Origin: Alteromonas confluentis
GTDB taxonomy: Bacteria; Pseudomonadota; Gammaproteobacteria; Enterobacterales; Alteromonadaceae
Direction: 5' to 3'
Length of the DNA stretch: 64,000 nt
NCBI RefSeq assembly: GCF_001757105.1
Contig: NZ_MDHN01000040.1
Span: 74,240-138,239, forward strand
This document shows positions 54,883-63,741 of this stretch, in pieces. Within the stretch, counting starts at the first letter, position 1. Each line of letters opens with the position of its first letter. The notes beneath the pieces are model-generated. The model searched no databases. It saw nothing but the letters and a program-made list of their open reading frames with translations, and was not told the DNA's origin. The position numbers and the translations under genes are program-made.

Positions 54883-56061
54883 ATGCCGACAGATTTTCGC
54901 CGGGACATTCAGCCATTCACTTCATCTTTAACATCGCAGAAACGAGCAACAAACTGCGCCTTTTTCGGGGCCGGTCTTATTTCAGCTGTGTGGGCAACTA
55001 TCATTCCTTACCTGAAAATAAACTCTGGTGTTTCAGACGGTGCGCTGGGTGGACTCATTTTATGTATGGGCTTGGGCGCGCTGTTTGCCATGCCCACTGT
55101 AGGGCCACTCTCTAGTCGCTTCGGTTGCCGAAAAGTGATCCTGGCAGGATTTACACTACTGCTTTTATCGATGCTCACGCTGCCACTGCTATCCCATTTC
55201 TGGTTGCTAATGGTTATGGTGGTTTTAGCCGGGGCGGGATTGGGCACTGTAGATTGCGCCATGAACGTTCAGGCAATACTCGTTGAGAAGCAAAGTGATA
55301 AAACTATGATGTCAGGATTCCACGGTTTTTATAGCCTCGGTGGCATTGCCGGGGCGCTGTTGATGACCTTCCTGCTGTCACTTACTTCCGTCACATTATC
55401 GGTTGTGTTTTGTGTCTGCCTGATTGGCGTTTGCCTGTTTTATTACCAGCGCCACTTGCTGCCATACGGCAATGAACAAAACGGCCCGGCTTTCGCGTTG
55501 CCGCGAGGCCCTGTATTAGCCATCGGCACCATCTGTTTTTGTTTCTTTCTTGCAGAAGGCGCTGTGCTCGACTGGAGCAGTCTGTTCCTCACCGAATACC
55601 GGTCGCTGCCCATTAATCTCGGTGGTTTAGGTTTTGCTGCCTTTTCCATTGCCATGACGGCAGGCAGGTTCACTGGTGATAATGTGGTGTCGAAATTTGG
55701 CGGGTTTCCGGTGGTGATGGCAGGCACGCTAACTTCTGCCATGGGTCTCGTGATCCTTCTCGCGCTGCCTTACTCAGTCACATCAATTATAGGCTATTTC
55801 CTGATTGGTCTGGGTGCAGCCAACGTGGTGCCGGTGATGTTCACCGCCATTGCTAACCAGACTGTCATGCCCCAGAGTACCGCCGTGCCCGCCGTATCCA
55901 CGCTCGGATTTTCCGGTGTGCTTTTAGGGCCTGCGAGTATCGGCGTAGTCGCTGAACATTCCAGCCTGTCCACCGCGCTTCTACTGCTAATTCCGCTGCT
56001 TGCACTGGTACTGCTGCTAAGCAGATTTGTTCCTTATCAGAAATCTCAGTTTCACGACTAA
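54883..56061 (+). CDS. MFS transporter (FucP/YbjJ-like)
   Basis: A 392-aa inner-membrane transporter with 12 membrane segments. Seen: FFGAGLISAVWATIIPYLKINSGVSDGALGGLILCMGLGALFAMP, PLSSRFGCRKVI (motif A) and MSGFHGFYSLGGIAGA, typical of the YbjJ/FucP-related group. It is divergent from the DeoR regulator (94-bp gap) and may be controlled by it. Substrate not known; a sugar or drug is possible. Confidence 0.9.
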   Translation: MPTDFRRDIQPFTSSLTSQKRATNCAFFGAGLISAVWATIIPYLKINSGVSDGALGGLILCMGLGALFAMPTVGPLSSRFGCRKVILAGFTLLLLSMLTLPLLSHFWLLMVMVVLAGAGLGTVDCAMNVQAILVEKQSDKTMMSGFHGFYSLGGIAGALLMTFLLSLTSVTLSVVFCVCLIGVCLFYYQRHLLPYGNEQNGPAFALPRGPVLAIGTICFCFFLAEGAVLDWSSLFLTEYRSLPINLGGLGFAAFSIAMTAGRFTGDNVVSKFGGFPVVMAGTLTSAMGLVILLALPYSVTSIIGYFLIGLGAANVVPVMFTAIANQTVMPQSTAVPAVSTLGFSGVLLGPASIGVVAEHSSLSTALLLLIPLLALVLLLSRFVPYQKSQFHD

Positions 56062-56141
56062 ATAAGAGATGAAATATGTCGCACACTAGTGCGTTCTGCA
56101 CTAGGATAGAATTCTAAAAAGCAGAAAAAATAGAGAGATGC

Positions 56142-58160
56142 TTGAAAGACTTAAGTGCAGGACTCCCGGTTAGTCGTATTCCAGAATTACTAACGCCACA
56201 CAGTGCTGAAAGCCAACTTCAAGCCTCTAGCGAGGCGTTAGCATGCCTTCTCAAACAACAGCGTCTCTATGAAGCTGCCCTCTCCCACAATCCTGATCCC
56301 GTATATACCTTTGACCTCGAAGGGCGATTCACCTACGTGAACAATGCGTTACTGGATATCTGGGGAATTATGTGGGAACAAGCCATTGGCAAAAGCCTGT
56401 ATGAGTTAAATTATGAAAAGTGGCAAGCTGATAAGCACATGCGTGAGCTTAGAGAAGTTGTCGCTACCAAAAAACCGCTGCGAGGTGACGTGCCCTATCA
56501 TGGCATGCACGGACTGCGTGTTTACGAATACATTTTTGTACCTGTGCTTGATGCCGATGGCAATGTGGAAGCCATCACCGGTTCGACCCGAGATATTACG
56601 GAACGCTATGAAGCAGAGAAAATGGCCAAAGAGGCTGAATCTCGGCAGCGTCTCGCACTTGAGGCGTCACACAGTTTTGGGATCTGGAACTGGGACATCA
56701 AAAATAATCTCTTCGTTTGTGACCAGCGTTTGGGTGAAGTTTTTAACCTGACGCCAGAAGAAGCGTCACAAGGTGTACCCATAGAACGCCCTCAGGAAAG
56801 TATTCACCCGGACGACATCAACGACGTTAACGCGGTTATACAAGATTGTATTGCAACGGGAAATTTTTACGATCAGCGGTATCGTCTGGTACAGCAGGAT
56901 GGCAGTATTCGCTGGGGCGCTTTTCGTGGGCGGCCAATTTATGATGGAGACGGTCAGGCCGTGAGCTTTCCGGGTGTGGGCGTAGACATCACCACCGAAC
57001 AAAATGCGCTAAACGCGCTGAAGGAAGCCGACAAACGCAAAGATGAATTTCTTGCCACCCTCGCCCACGAGCTTCGTAATCCGCTGGCCCCCATTCGCAA
57101 CTCTCTCGAAATTCTTCGCGCTGACTTCTCGCCGCAGCAAAAAGAGGAAGCATTCAGGCAGGTAGATCGACAGGTCTCGCAACTCGTCAGGCTTGTAGAT
57201 GATTTAATGGATGTGTCGCGGATTACACGTGGCAAGATACGTGTTGACCGCGCTGCGGTTAATCTCTGTGAAGCCATTCAAGATGCCATAGAAACAGTGC
57301 AGCCACTCATAGATGCACAAAAACAATCTCTGACATTTCATGGTCCTGAGGATGATGTATGGGTAAATGGTGATCAAATTCGTCTTGCCCAGATATTTAC
57401 AAACATTATCAATAATGCAGCCAAATATACGCCGGATAAAGGTAGAATTTCGATAGCGCTGAATGTAACCAGTTCGACAGTTTCAGTGGATATCACAGAT
57501 ACCGGTGTTGGTATTCCTGCCGACAAACTCAGCGGTATTTTTGAAATGTTTTCTCAAGTCGAAGACGTGCTGGAACGATCTCAAAATGGACTCGGCATCG
57601 GCCTGACATTGGTAAAAAGGCTTATTGAGCTGCATGACGGCCAAATTGCTGTTCAAAGCAGTAACCAAGGCACGTGCGTGACGGTATCCTTGCCTCTACT
57701 GAACGCTCACGAACAAACAGTTCAGCACAAATCCTCTTCTGCGGTTGAATTACCCGTTTCGGTTGATGGCCCTCTGACGGTGCTAATCGCAGATGACAAT
57801 CAAGATGCCGCAATTACTATGGGCTGGATATTGGAAGCCAAAGGCTGTGACGTGACGGTGGTGGAGGATGGCCCTTCGGCGCTTAGAGCAGTAAAGCAAA
57901 TTTCACCGGATTTACTCTTACTGGACATCGGTATGCCAGGCATGAATGGATACGATTTATGTATTGCTCTGCGAGAAATGAGCGCACTAAAAAATGCGGT
58001 ATTTGTGGCGCAAACCGGATGGGGCCAGCCCGAACATATTCATCGTTCAAAACAAGCCGGTTTTCATCATCATTTGGTCAAACCGCTGAACATGAATGAC
58101 CTAATGCCCATTGTTAACCGTGTGCGAGAGCAGAAAAGTAAACGCACAGGAAAAGCGTAA
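56142..58160 (+). CDS. PAS-containing hybrid histidine kinase
   Basis: A 672-aa cytoplasmic kinase with no membrane segment. Domains: PAS (about 40-160, ALSHNPDPVYTFDLEGRFTYVNNALLDIWG), PAS (about 175-290, ending VGVDITTEQNA), HisKA with FLATLAHELRNPLAPIRNSLE (phospho-His near 309), and HATPase with N-box FTNIINNAAKYTP and G-box DTGVGIPADKL. The C-terminal receiver has VLIADDNQDAA, LLLDIGMPGMNG (phospho-Asp) and LVKPLN. The start is TTG at 56142; the ATG 4 bp earlier is out of frame and stops quickly. No partner regulator is adjacent. Confidence 0.93.
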   Translation: MKDLSAGLPVSRIPELLTPHSAESQLQASSEALACLLKQQRLYEAALSHNPDPVYTFDLEGRFTYVNNALLDIWGIMWEQAIGKSLYELNYEKWQADKHMRELREVVATKKPLRGDVPYHGMHGLRVYEYIFVPVLDADGNVEAITGSTRDITERYEAEKMAKEAESRQRLALEASHSFGIWNWDIKNNLFVCDQRLGEVFNLTPEEASQGVPIERPQESIHPDDINDVNAVIQDCIATGNFYDQRYRLVQQDGSIRWGAFRGRPIYDGDGQAVSFPGVGVDITTEQNALNALKEADKRKDEFLATLAHELRNPLAPIRNSLEILRADFSPQQKEEAFRQVDRQVSQLVRLVDDLMDVSRITRGKIRVDRAAVNLCEAIQDAIETVQPLIDAQKQSLTFHGPEDDVWVNGDQIRLAQIFTNIINNAAKYTPDKGRISIALNVTSSTVSVDITDTGVGIPADKLSGIFEMFSQVEDVLERSQNGLGIGLTLVKRLIELHDGQIAVQSSNQGTCVTVSLPLLNAHEQTVQHKSSSAVELPVSVDGPLTVLIADDNQDAAITMGWILEAKGCDVTVVEDGPSALRAVKQISPDLLLLDIGMPGMNGYDLCIALREMSALKNAVFVAQTGWGQPEHIHRSKQAGFHHHLVKPLNMNDLMPIVNRVREQKSKRTGKA

Positions 58161-58179
58161 GGCAACATATCTAACGACT

Positions 58180-58542
58180 ATGGACCGCAATCAATTCAAT
58201 GCCTTTTGCAACACCTTCCCAGCTGTCACCCATGTGGTGCAGTGGGGAAATTCCGATGTGTGGAAAATTGGCGGTAAAGTTTTTGCCATTGGTAGTCGTA
58301 GTAAAACCGGTGAACCAGCATTTATTTTTAAAACCTCAGAGCAGAACTACTATTTTCTTTGCGAAGCCGACGGCTACATACCGGCACCTTATCTGGCGAG
58401 TCGAGGTATGAAATGGATTCAGCAAACCGATACTCGGGGCGAACTTGATGAAGCTCTCACGTACTATGTCAGTGAATCATTTCGCATAGTGAGTGCAGGA
58501 CTGAGCAAACGTTTGCAACGAGAACTGGGGTTAATGGAATAA
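58180..58542 (+). CDS. MmcQ/YjbR family protein
   Basis: A 120-aa protein of the CyaY-fold YjbR/MmcQ group. From the ATG at 58180: FNAFCNTFPAVTHVVQWGNSDVWKIGGKVFAIG, FIFKTSEQNYYFLCEADGYIPAPYLASRGMKWIQ, YYVSESFRIVSAGLSKRLQRELGL. The frame extends upstream into the kinase gene, but the family start is at this ATG, 19 bp after the kinase stop. The family is implicated in DNA binding without firm function. Confidence 0.92.
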   Translation: MDRNQFNAFCNTFPAVTHVVQWGNSDVWKIGGKVFAIGSRSKTGEPAFIFKTSEQNYYFLCEADGYIPAPYLASRGMKWIQQTDTRGELDEALTYYVSESFRIVSAGLSKRLQRELGLME

Positions 58543-58632
58543 ACTCGCAGCAAGACAAATTCATATTTCTCCGCGCAAATTTCTCTCAATCCAGTAAACT
58601 ACCGCCATTAAAGATTTAAAGGAAAGAACACC

Positions 58633-59649
58633 GTGGCGTTACACTGGTTTCCTGGGCACATGCACAAGGCCCTTAAAGAAATTAAAGAATCACTCAGTGA
58701 TGTAGATGTGCTGATTGAAGTACTGGATGCCCGTATCCCTTATTCCAGTGAAAACCCGGAAATTGCGAGAATCCGTGGCGATAAACCTGCGCTAAAAATT
58801 CTGAATAAGTTTGATTTAGCCGACCCTGATTTGGTAGCCGAATGGCAGGCGCACCTTGAAAGCGAACGGGGTGTGCGCACCATTACTACCTCAACAGACA
58901 ATCCTGGTAACGCCAAACACATTGCCAGCATTGTGAAAGACATGTTTCCACAGAAGGCCGGACCAGGCAAAGCCATTCACGCCATGATCACCGGTATTCC
59001 TAATGTGGGTAAATCGACGCTGATCAATATTCTCGCAGACCGCACTATCGCCAAGACCGGTAACGAACCGGCGGTAACCAAAATGCAGCAGCGCATTAAT
59101 TTGGGTAACGGTATTATTCTGTTCGATACCCCCGGCGTACTGTGGCCGAAACAGGAAAACCCGAACTCCATTTATCGCCTTGCGGCATCTGGCGCAGTAA
59201 AAAATACCGCCATGGAATTTGATGATGTGGGTTTCTATGCTGCCGATTATTTGATTAAAGCTTATCCGGAAGAAATGAAAGCCCGTTTCAAGCTGAACGA
59301 ATTACCCGATACCGAAATTGAATTTCTGGAAGCAGCTGCGCGCACTCGTGGCGCTATCATGGCTGGTGGCCGCGTGAATCTTCACAAAATTTGTGAAATT
59401 CTGCTCACCGAATTGCAAGCCGGTAAACTGGGGCGCATCACCCTGGAAACCCCTGCGATGCTGGAAAAAGAAAAAATTGAGATGGCAGAAGCGGCCGCTA
59501 AAAAAGCTGCCGATAAAGCTAAACGCAAGGAAAAATTCAAACAAGGTTCCGCCACGCCAGAGCGTCAGGATCGTAAAGAGCGTCGCAACGAAAAGCGGGA
59601 AGAACAAAGCAAGCGGATGAAAAAACAGAATCGGCAGCGTCAACGCTAA
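58633..59649 (+). CDS. ylqF: Ribosome biogenesis GTPase YlqF (RbgA)
   Basis: A circularly permuted GTPase assisting late 50S subunit assembly. 338 aa from GTG at 58633 (AAAGGAAAG upstream). Motif order is permuted: G4 NKFD at 58-61, then G1 GIPNVGKSTL at 121-130, then G3 DTPG at 165-168. The start ALHWFPGHMHKA is the conserved YlqF opening. The tail (about 275-338) is very rich in Lys, Arg and Glu, longer than the Bacillus protein, and probably contacts rRNA. Confidence 0.95.
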   Translation: MALHWFPGHMHKALKEIKESLSDVDVLIEVLDARIPYSSENPEIARIRGDKPALKILNKFDLADPDLVAEWQAHLESERGVRTITTSTDNPGNAKHIASIVKDMFPQKAGPGKAIHAMITGIPNVGKSTLINILADRTIAKTGNEPAVTKMQQRINLGNGIILFDTPGVLWPKQENPNSIYRLAASGAVKNTAMEFDDVGFYAADYLIKAYPEEMKARFKLNELPDTEIEFLEAAARTRGAIMAGGRVNLHKICEILLTELQAGKLGRITLETPAMLEKEKIEMAEAAAKKAADKAKRKEKFKQGSATPERQDRKERRNEKREEQSKRMKKQNRQRQR

Positions 59650-59706
59650 GCGCCGATTTTTAGCTGACGCAATTTTTGACACAATTACTGTAATAAAATC
59701 GCAAAC

Positions 59707-59738
59707 AGGCAGACTATAGGATTCAGTCTGCCTTTTAT
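59707..59738 (+). terminator. Terminator after ylqF
   Basis: A 9-bp stem AGGCAGACT / AGTCTGCCT with a 9-nt loop, followed by TTTATTT. It is a clear intrinsic terminator 57 bp after the ylqF stop and just upstream of the next gene. Confidence 0.88.
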
Positions 59739-59753
59739 TTACGAGGGAACGTT

Positions 59754-60116
59754 ATGAGAAACTGGGAAGATTTATCGCTGTTGCAAAAATTGGCTGTGGG
59801 ACTGGGCATTCTTGCCATTGGCATGCTGGCACCGGAAATAGCCATGCTGGTGCAGTTTGGCGGTATAGAAGTCGCGTTCGCTTTCCTGCTATTTTTCTTT
59901 AAACCAGCACTGGTGTGGCTACAACATCATTATCGCGTTACCCAGAACGCTTTGGCACTCGCCGTCGTTACGCTAAGACACAGTGCAAGTGCACGGCCCG
60001 CCGTATTCGGTTGTCAGGCTATCTTCTGTGTTACCGCATTTATGCTTACCGGCTCTGTGGTATTCGCCACCAGCTTTTTTATGCCAGGATTGTTGTTTAA
60101 CAATCTGTTGGTGTAG
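59754..60116 (+). CDS. Small integral membrane protein, unknown function
   Basis: A 120-aa protein with a good ribosome site (CGAGGGAACGTT before ATG). Hydrophobic segments at about residues 13-33, 36-54 and 90-112. I recognise no family. Single gene between the ylqF terminator and a GH43 gene. Confidence 0.7.
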   Translation: MRNWEDLSLLQKLAVGLGILAIGMLAPEIAMLVQFGGIEVAFAFLLFFFKPALVWLQHHYRVTQNALALAVVTLRHSASARPAVFGCQAIFCVTAFMLTGSVVFATSFFMPGLLFNNLLV

Positions 60117-60295
60117 TCGTTGCGGCGCGTGCTGCAATAGTTTCTGGCTCCTTGCATTCCTGCAAAGGAGCGCAGCCCTACTAAAGTTTCACATAATAAA
60201 CTTCAGACGGACTCACTCTTACAATAGATAGGACGCGCAGTCAGGCTGTGCTAGCTTAACCCTTCTTAAAACCAGGATTTTCAACAAGGAAGGTT

Positions 60296-61306
60296 ATGCC
60301 ATCGTTTTTGTCTGCTGTTGCTTTCATCTTGCTGGCCAGCTGTAGCTTCTCAAGTTTGGCGGCCGCTATGCCTCCCATCGATAACCCCATTGTTGTGCAG
60401 CGCGCCGACCCTTGGTTAGTGCGACACGATGATGGCTGTTATACCTTCATTGGTACATCTCCTAAGTTTGATGAGATCGAGCTTCGCCAGGCTTGTCGCC
60501 TGAATGATTTAAAAATTGCTGAGCCTAAAATAATTTGGCGCAAGAAAACCGCAGGCCCCATGGGTAACCATATTTGGGCGCCGGAACTCCATCGCATAGA
60601 TGGCAGCTGGTACATTTATTTCGCGGCTGGTGATGCAGACGATCAATGGCGCATTCGGATGTACGCGCTGAAAAACGCTGCCTCAAATCCGATGGAAGGT
60701 GAATGGACGGAAGCAGGACAAATAAAAACGCCCGTTGACTCGTTTTCACTTGATGCTACTACTTTTGAACATAAGGGCGAACGCTACCTGATATGGGCGC
60801 AGCAAGATGCTGCACGCACTTACAACTCAGCGCTGTGGCTCGCAAGGATGACCTCGCCCACAACTATCGACTTCGACACCGTCACCCTACTTACCGAACC
60901 CAGCCTCGACTGGGAAACCGCCGGGTATAAAGTGAATGAAGGCGCGGCTGTAATCATTCGTCATGGTCGCGTTTTAATCACGTATTCTGCCAGCGCAACC
61001 GATGATCGCTATGCAATGGGATTACTCTGGGCAGATGAAAACGCGGATTTGTTAGACCCCGCTAGCTGGCATAAAAAGAAGGAACCTGTATTTACCACTC
61101 GCGCTGAGCTGGGTCGCTACGGACCAGGCCACAACAGTTTTGTTAAAGCTGAAGACGGCATCACCGATCTGATGATTTACCATAGCCGCGACTATCAAAA
61201 GTTACGAGGTTCAGCCCTTTCCGACCCCAATCGCCATGCACGTGCTCGCGTCATTTTTTGGGATGCGGAAGGCTTTCCAGTCTTCCGGCAAAATGAAAGC
61301 GATTAG
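60296..61306 (+). CDS. Glycoside hydrolase family 43 protein
   Basis: A 336-aa exported five-bladed beta-propeller hydrolase acting on arabinan, xylan or related side chains. Signal peptide of about 25 residues ends SSLAAAM. The catalytic-base region is QRADPWLVRHDDGCYTFIGT (Asp in ADPW), WAPELHRIDGSWYIYFAAG contains the family WAPE motif, and the acid Glu is in VNEGAAVIIRHGRVLITYSAS. GPGHNSFVKAEDG with HN is a GH43 landmark. AAGGAAG precedes the ATG. Closed by the hairpin at 61343-61366. Next to a likely oligogalacturonate lyase. Confidence 0.92.
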   Translation: MPSFLSAVAFILLASCSFSSLAAAMPPIDNPIVVQRADPWLVRHDDGCYTFIGTSPKFDEIELRQACRLNDLKIAEPKIIWRKKTAGPMGNHIWAPELHRIDGSWYIYFAAGDADDQWRIRMYALKNAASNPMEGEWTEAGQIKTPVDSFSLDATTFEHKGERYLIWAQQDAARTYNSALWLARMTSPTTIDFDTVTLLTEPSLDWETAGYKVNEGAAVIIRHGRVLITYSASATDDRYAMGLLWADENADLLDPASWHKKKEPVFTTRAELGRYGPGHNSFVKAEDGITDLMIYHSRDYQKLRGSALSDPNRHARARVIFWDAEGFPVFRQNESD

Positions 61307-61342
61307 CCTATTTAGGCTGTCAGTTTCATATTTAACCTAAAT

Positions 61343-61366
61343 TGCCGGAATGGCTCGCTTCCGGCA
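61343..61366 (+). terminator. Terminator of the GH43 gene
   Basis: A perfect 8-bp stem TGCCGGAA / TTCCGGCA with an 8-nt loop, 37 bp after the GH43 stop. A pyrimidine-rich stretch ending in TTTT follows. The TTG that begins the next open frame at 61342 overlaps this hairpin, so translation there is unlikely. Confidence 0.75.
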
Positions 61367-61422
61367 TCTCTCTGTGTTTTGCTCACCGTTACATTCTGAT
61401 AACAAGAAAACGTGAGACTTTC

Positions 61423-62769
61423 GTGACTGCCAAACAAACCCTTATCCTGATAAACATATTTATTCTGTTAACGCTCTTATCCCCTGCCAATGCAGCGACT
61501 ATCGGGCAAACTTTTCCGTCGGAGAGGAAGGTGATAAACGATCCAATAACCGGAGTGAAAATCGCCTTCCTCACCAGTCAACCACTTGGCGATTCGAAGA
61601 TTTATCCCACTCATGCCCAATGGACGGCCGATGGGAAATGGTTAGTGTTTCGCTCGAATCGTGTGCCTGGAGAAGCAATGGCAGTTAATGAAGAAAATGG
61701 CACTTTGGTACAGGTAAGTGAAGGCGGCTACTTCGGCATGCTGGTGAACGCCAGAAAAACGGACAAACTGTACCTGATGCGTGATCCGTCTTTCAGCGCA
61801 GATAACCAACCGCGATATGGAAGCAGCGATAACGATAAGCAAATCGTTGAGGTGGATATGGCGGCTTTGCTGCGTGATGCCACCACAGGAAAGGTGAGAG
61901 ATAAAAGCCATTATCAGCGTGTAGTGGGCGTAGTCCCGGCGAGCATGGGTGCCGGTGGCGACATGGCGCTGGATGCCGCCGAGGACATCATTTATTTTCG
62001 AATTGGCCGTGAAGAAGCCGCCCGACACCTACCCGATGATGTGGAACTGGAAGAAAACTTTGGTCCACGAAATATGGGGGCAGGTCCTACCGGTATTGCG
62101 AGCATGGATTTACGCACCGGGAAAATAGACATGGTGGTCGCACTGCCCTTCCAGCTCGGTCATATTCAAACCAACCCATGGGTCAGCCGGGAATTGGTAT
62201 TCTGTTGGGAAACCGGTGGTAAATCACCACAACGCATGTGGACCATGAAAGTGGGCGGCGAAGTGAAAGCTCTATACCCGGAAGCCAATTATGAATGGGT
62301 AACGCACGAAGCCGTGATCAGCAAAGATGAAGTGGCTTTCGCGATTATGGGGCACCGTGAAGTGGGCACTGATGATGAATGGGGACCATCAGCAAGCAGA
62401 CAAAAACCCACTGGACTCGGAATCGTAAACCTTCGAACTAATGAAATGCGCATTGCAGGTCAAACCCGAAGTGGCAGCGGTTTATGGCATGTCCATGGCT
62501 CATCTGACGGCCGGTGGGCGGTGGGTGATGATTTCAGCCGTAGCTTGTATTTGATCGATCGCACAACCGATGAAATGATGCTGCTCAGCACCGGCCATAA
62601 ACCCACAGCAAGAGATCACACTCACCCTACGTTTAGTGCTGACGGCACCAAAATTCAAATTCAGTCTGCTATGTTGTCTGATGATAACCGCAGCATGAAT
62701 ATTGCGGTGATTTATTTGCCTGAACGTTTGTTGAAAAGACAATATAAGGCAGTTAAAAGACTGGACTGA
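61423..62769 (+). CDS. Oligogalacturonate lyase-like protein (PL22-type propeller)
   Basis: A 448-aa exported beta-propeller from GTG at 61423, which gives a signal peptide of about 24 residues ending SPANA. The start TFPSERKVINDPITGVKIAFLT matches the opening of pectate lyase 22 / oligogalacturonate lyases. Repeats such as THAQWTADGKWLVFRSNRVPG and TFSADGTKIQIQSAML follow, and HTHPTFSADG near the end carries the expected His ligands. It likely cleaves unsaturated or saturated digalacturonate by beta-elimination, though being exported differs from cytoplasmic OGL of enteric bacteria. Lies after GH43 on the same strand. Confidence 0.75.
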   Translation: MTAKQTLILINIFILLTLLSPANAATIGQTFPSERKVINDPITGVKIAFLTSQPLGDSKIYPTHAQWTADGKWLVFRSNRVPGEAMAVNEENGTLVQVSEGGYFGMLVNARKTDKLYLMRDPSFSADNQPRYGSSDNDKQIVEVDMAALLRDATTGKVRDKSHYQRVVGVVPASMGAGGDMALDAAEDIIYFRIGREEAARHLPDDVELEENFGPRNMGAGPTGIASMDLRTGKIDMVVALPFQLGHIQTNPWVSRELVFCWETGGKSPQRMWTMKVGGEVKALYPEANYEWVTHEAVISKDEVAFAIMGHREVGTDDEWGPSASRQKPTGLGIVNLRTNEMRIAGQTRSGSGLWHVHGSSDGRWAVGDDFSRSLYLIDRTTDEMMLLSTGHKPTARDHTHPTFSADGTKIQIQSAMLSDDNRSMNIAVIYLPERLLKRQYKAVKRLD

Positions 62770-62781
62770 TGCACGATAAAA

Positions 62782-62804
62782 TGTGCTGCCTAAAAGACAG
62801 CACA
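62782..62804 (+). terminator. Terminator of the oligogalacturonate lyase-like gene
   Basis: A 7-bp perfect stem TGTGCTG / CAGCACA with a 9-nt loop, then CCGTGTTTTC. Lies 13 bp after the stop. The T tract is short. Confidence 0.55.
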
Positions 62805-62866
62805 CCGTGTTTTCGACAAGCAAACCGTTTATTATCTGGTCATTGTTTATTTTCATCAGGGACAAG

Positions 62867-63622
62867 ATGATGGGTTTTACCCGAACCTCAATGACCGTTA
62901 CAACCGGATTTTTGCTATTTTCTAATTATGCTCTCGCCACTTCACTGGCCAACCGGGATGTCAACGCACTTCACTACGACGGGCCTATCAACAAAGAAAA
63001 CAATCAGAAAGTTTTCAACGATTTTGACAACGCTACCGACAAACCTGACTTGCTGGTTATCAACAGTGGTGGAGGCGATATTACTCAGGGTATGGCCCTT
63101 GGAAAATGGGTGCATGAACATAATTTGAATGTGGAGGTATCTGTAGTGTGTGCGTCTTCCTGCGCAAATTATGTCTTTCCGGCTGCCAACAAGAAGTTCT
63201 TAAGAAAAGACTCCGTTCTTCTTTGGCACGGCAGTGCCTGGCAGCAAGATTGGGCAGGCAGTGAAGATATCGAAGGCTTCTCTGTAATAATAAATGCAAT
63301 GCGCCAGCAGGAAACCCAATTCTACGCTGATTTAGAAATTGATAATCTTTTCACAGTTTACGGGCAGCACGTCAAAGCACTTAAAGAGCGTTTCCTGAAC
63401 TATTTTGGTTACGGGCCACAGGGGTTCGATTACTCGGTCGATGACATGTCGCGCTTTGGTATCAAAAATGTCATCCTGAAAGACGGTGAATGGAATTGGC
63501 GGCATTATCGGGCTGACAAGAAAAGTGAAGTCACCCGCATCCAGTTACAGGACGATTATCGATTTACGCTACGCCGCTTTGTTGTAGATGATGGCGCGAC
63601 GTCCTCCATGGACTTGCGATAA
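62867..63622 (+). CDS. Periplasmic ClpP-fold (S14-like) protein
   Basis: A 251-aa protein from tandem ATGs at 62867/62870 with GGGAC upstream; the longer frame begins inside the preceding terminator. Signal peptide about 24 residues ending NYALA. The core VINSGGGDITQGMALGKW is the ClpP/crotonase-type oxyanion region, CASSCANYVFPAAN contains the likely nucleophile Ser (between two cysteines), and LLWHGSAW supplies the candidate His. The charged C-terminus (RADKKSEVTRIQL) is non-family. It resembles small periplasmic ClpP-like proteins of unknown substrate seen in gammaproteobacteria; proteolysis is inferred, not shown. Confidence 0.78.
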   Translation: MMGFTRTSMTVTTGFLLFSNYALATSLANRDVNALHYDGPINKENNQKVFNDFDNATDKPDLLVINSGGGDITQGMALGKWVHEHNLNVEVSVVCASSCANYVFPAANKKFLRKDSVLLWHGSAWQQDWAGSEDIEGFSVIINAMRQQETQFYADLEIDNLFTVYGQHVKALKERFLNYFGYGPQGFDYSVDDMSRFGIKNVILKDGEWNWRHYRADKKSEVTRIQLQDDYRFTLRRFVVDDGATSSMDLR

Positions 63623-63741
63623 ATCTTATTTTATCGCGGTTATACTGCGATTTACCCTAAAGTAGATAGCCGTAGACTTGATCATAGCCCCATCTCCTAC
63701 GATAATTGGTTAAAATTCGTTCCAATTACTTGGAGATTCCC

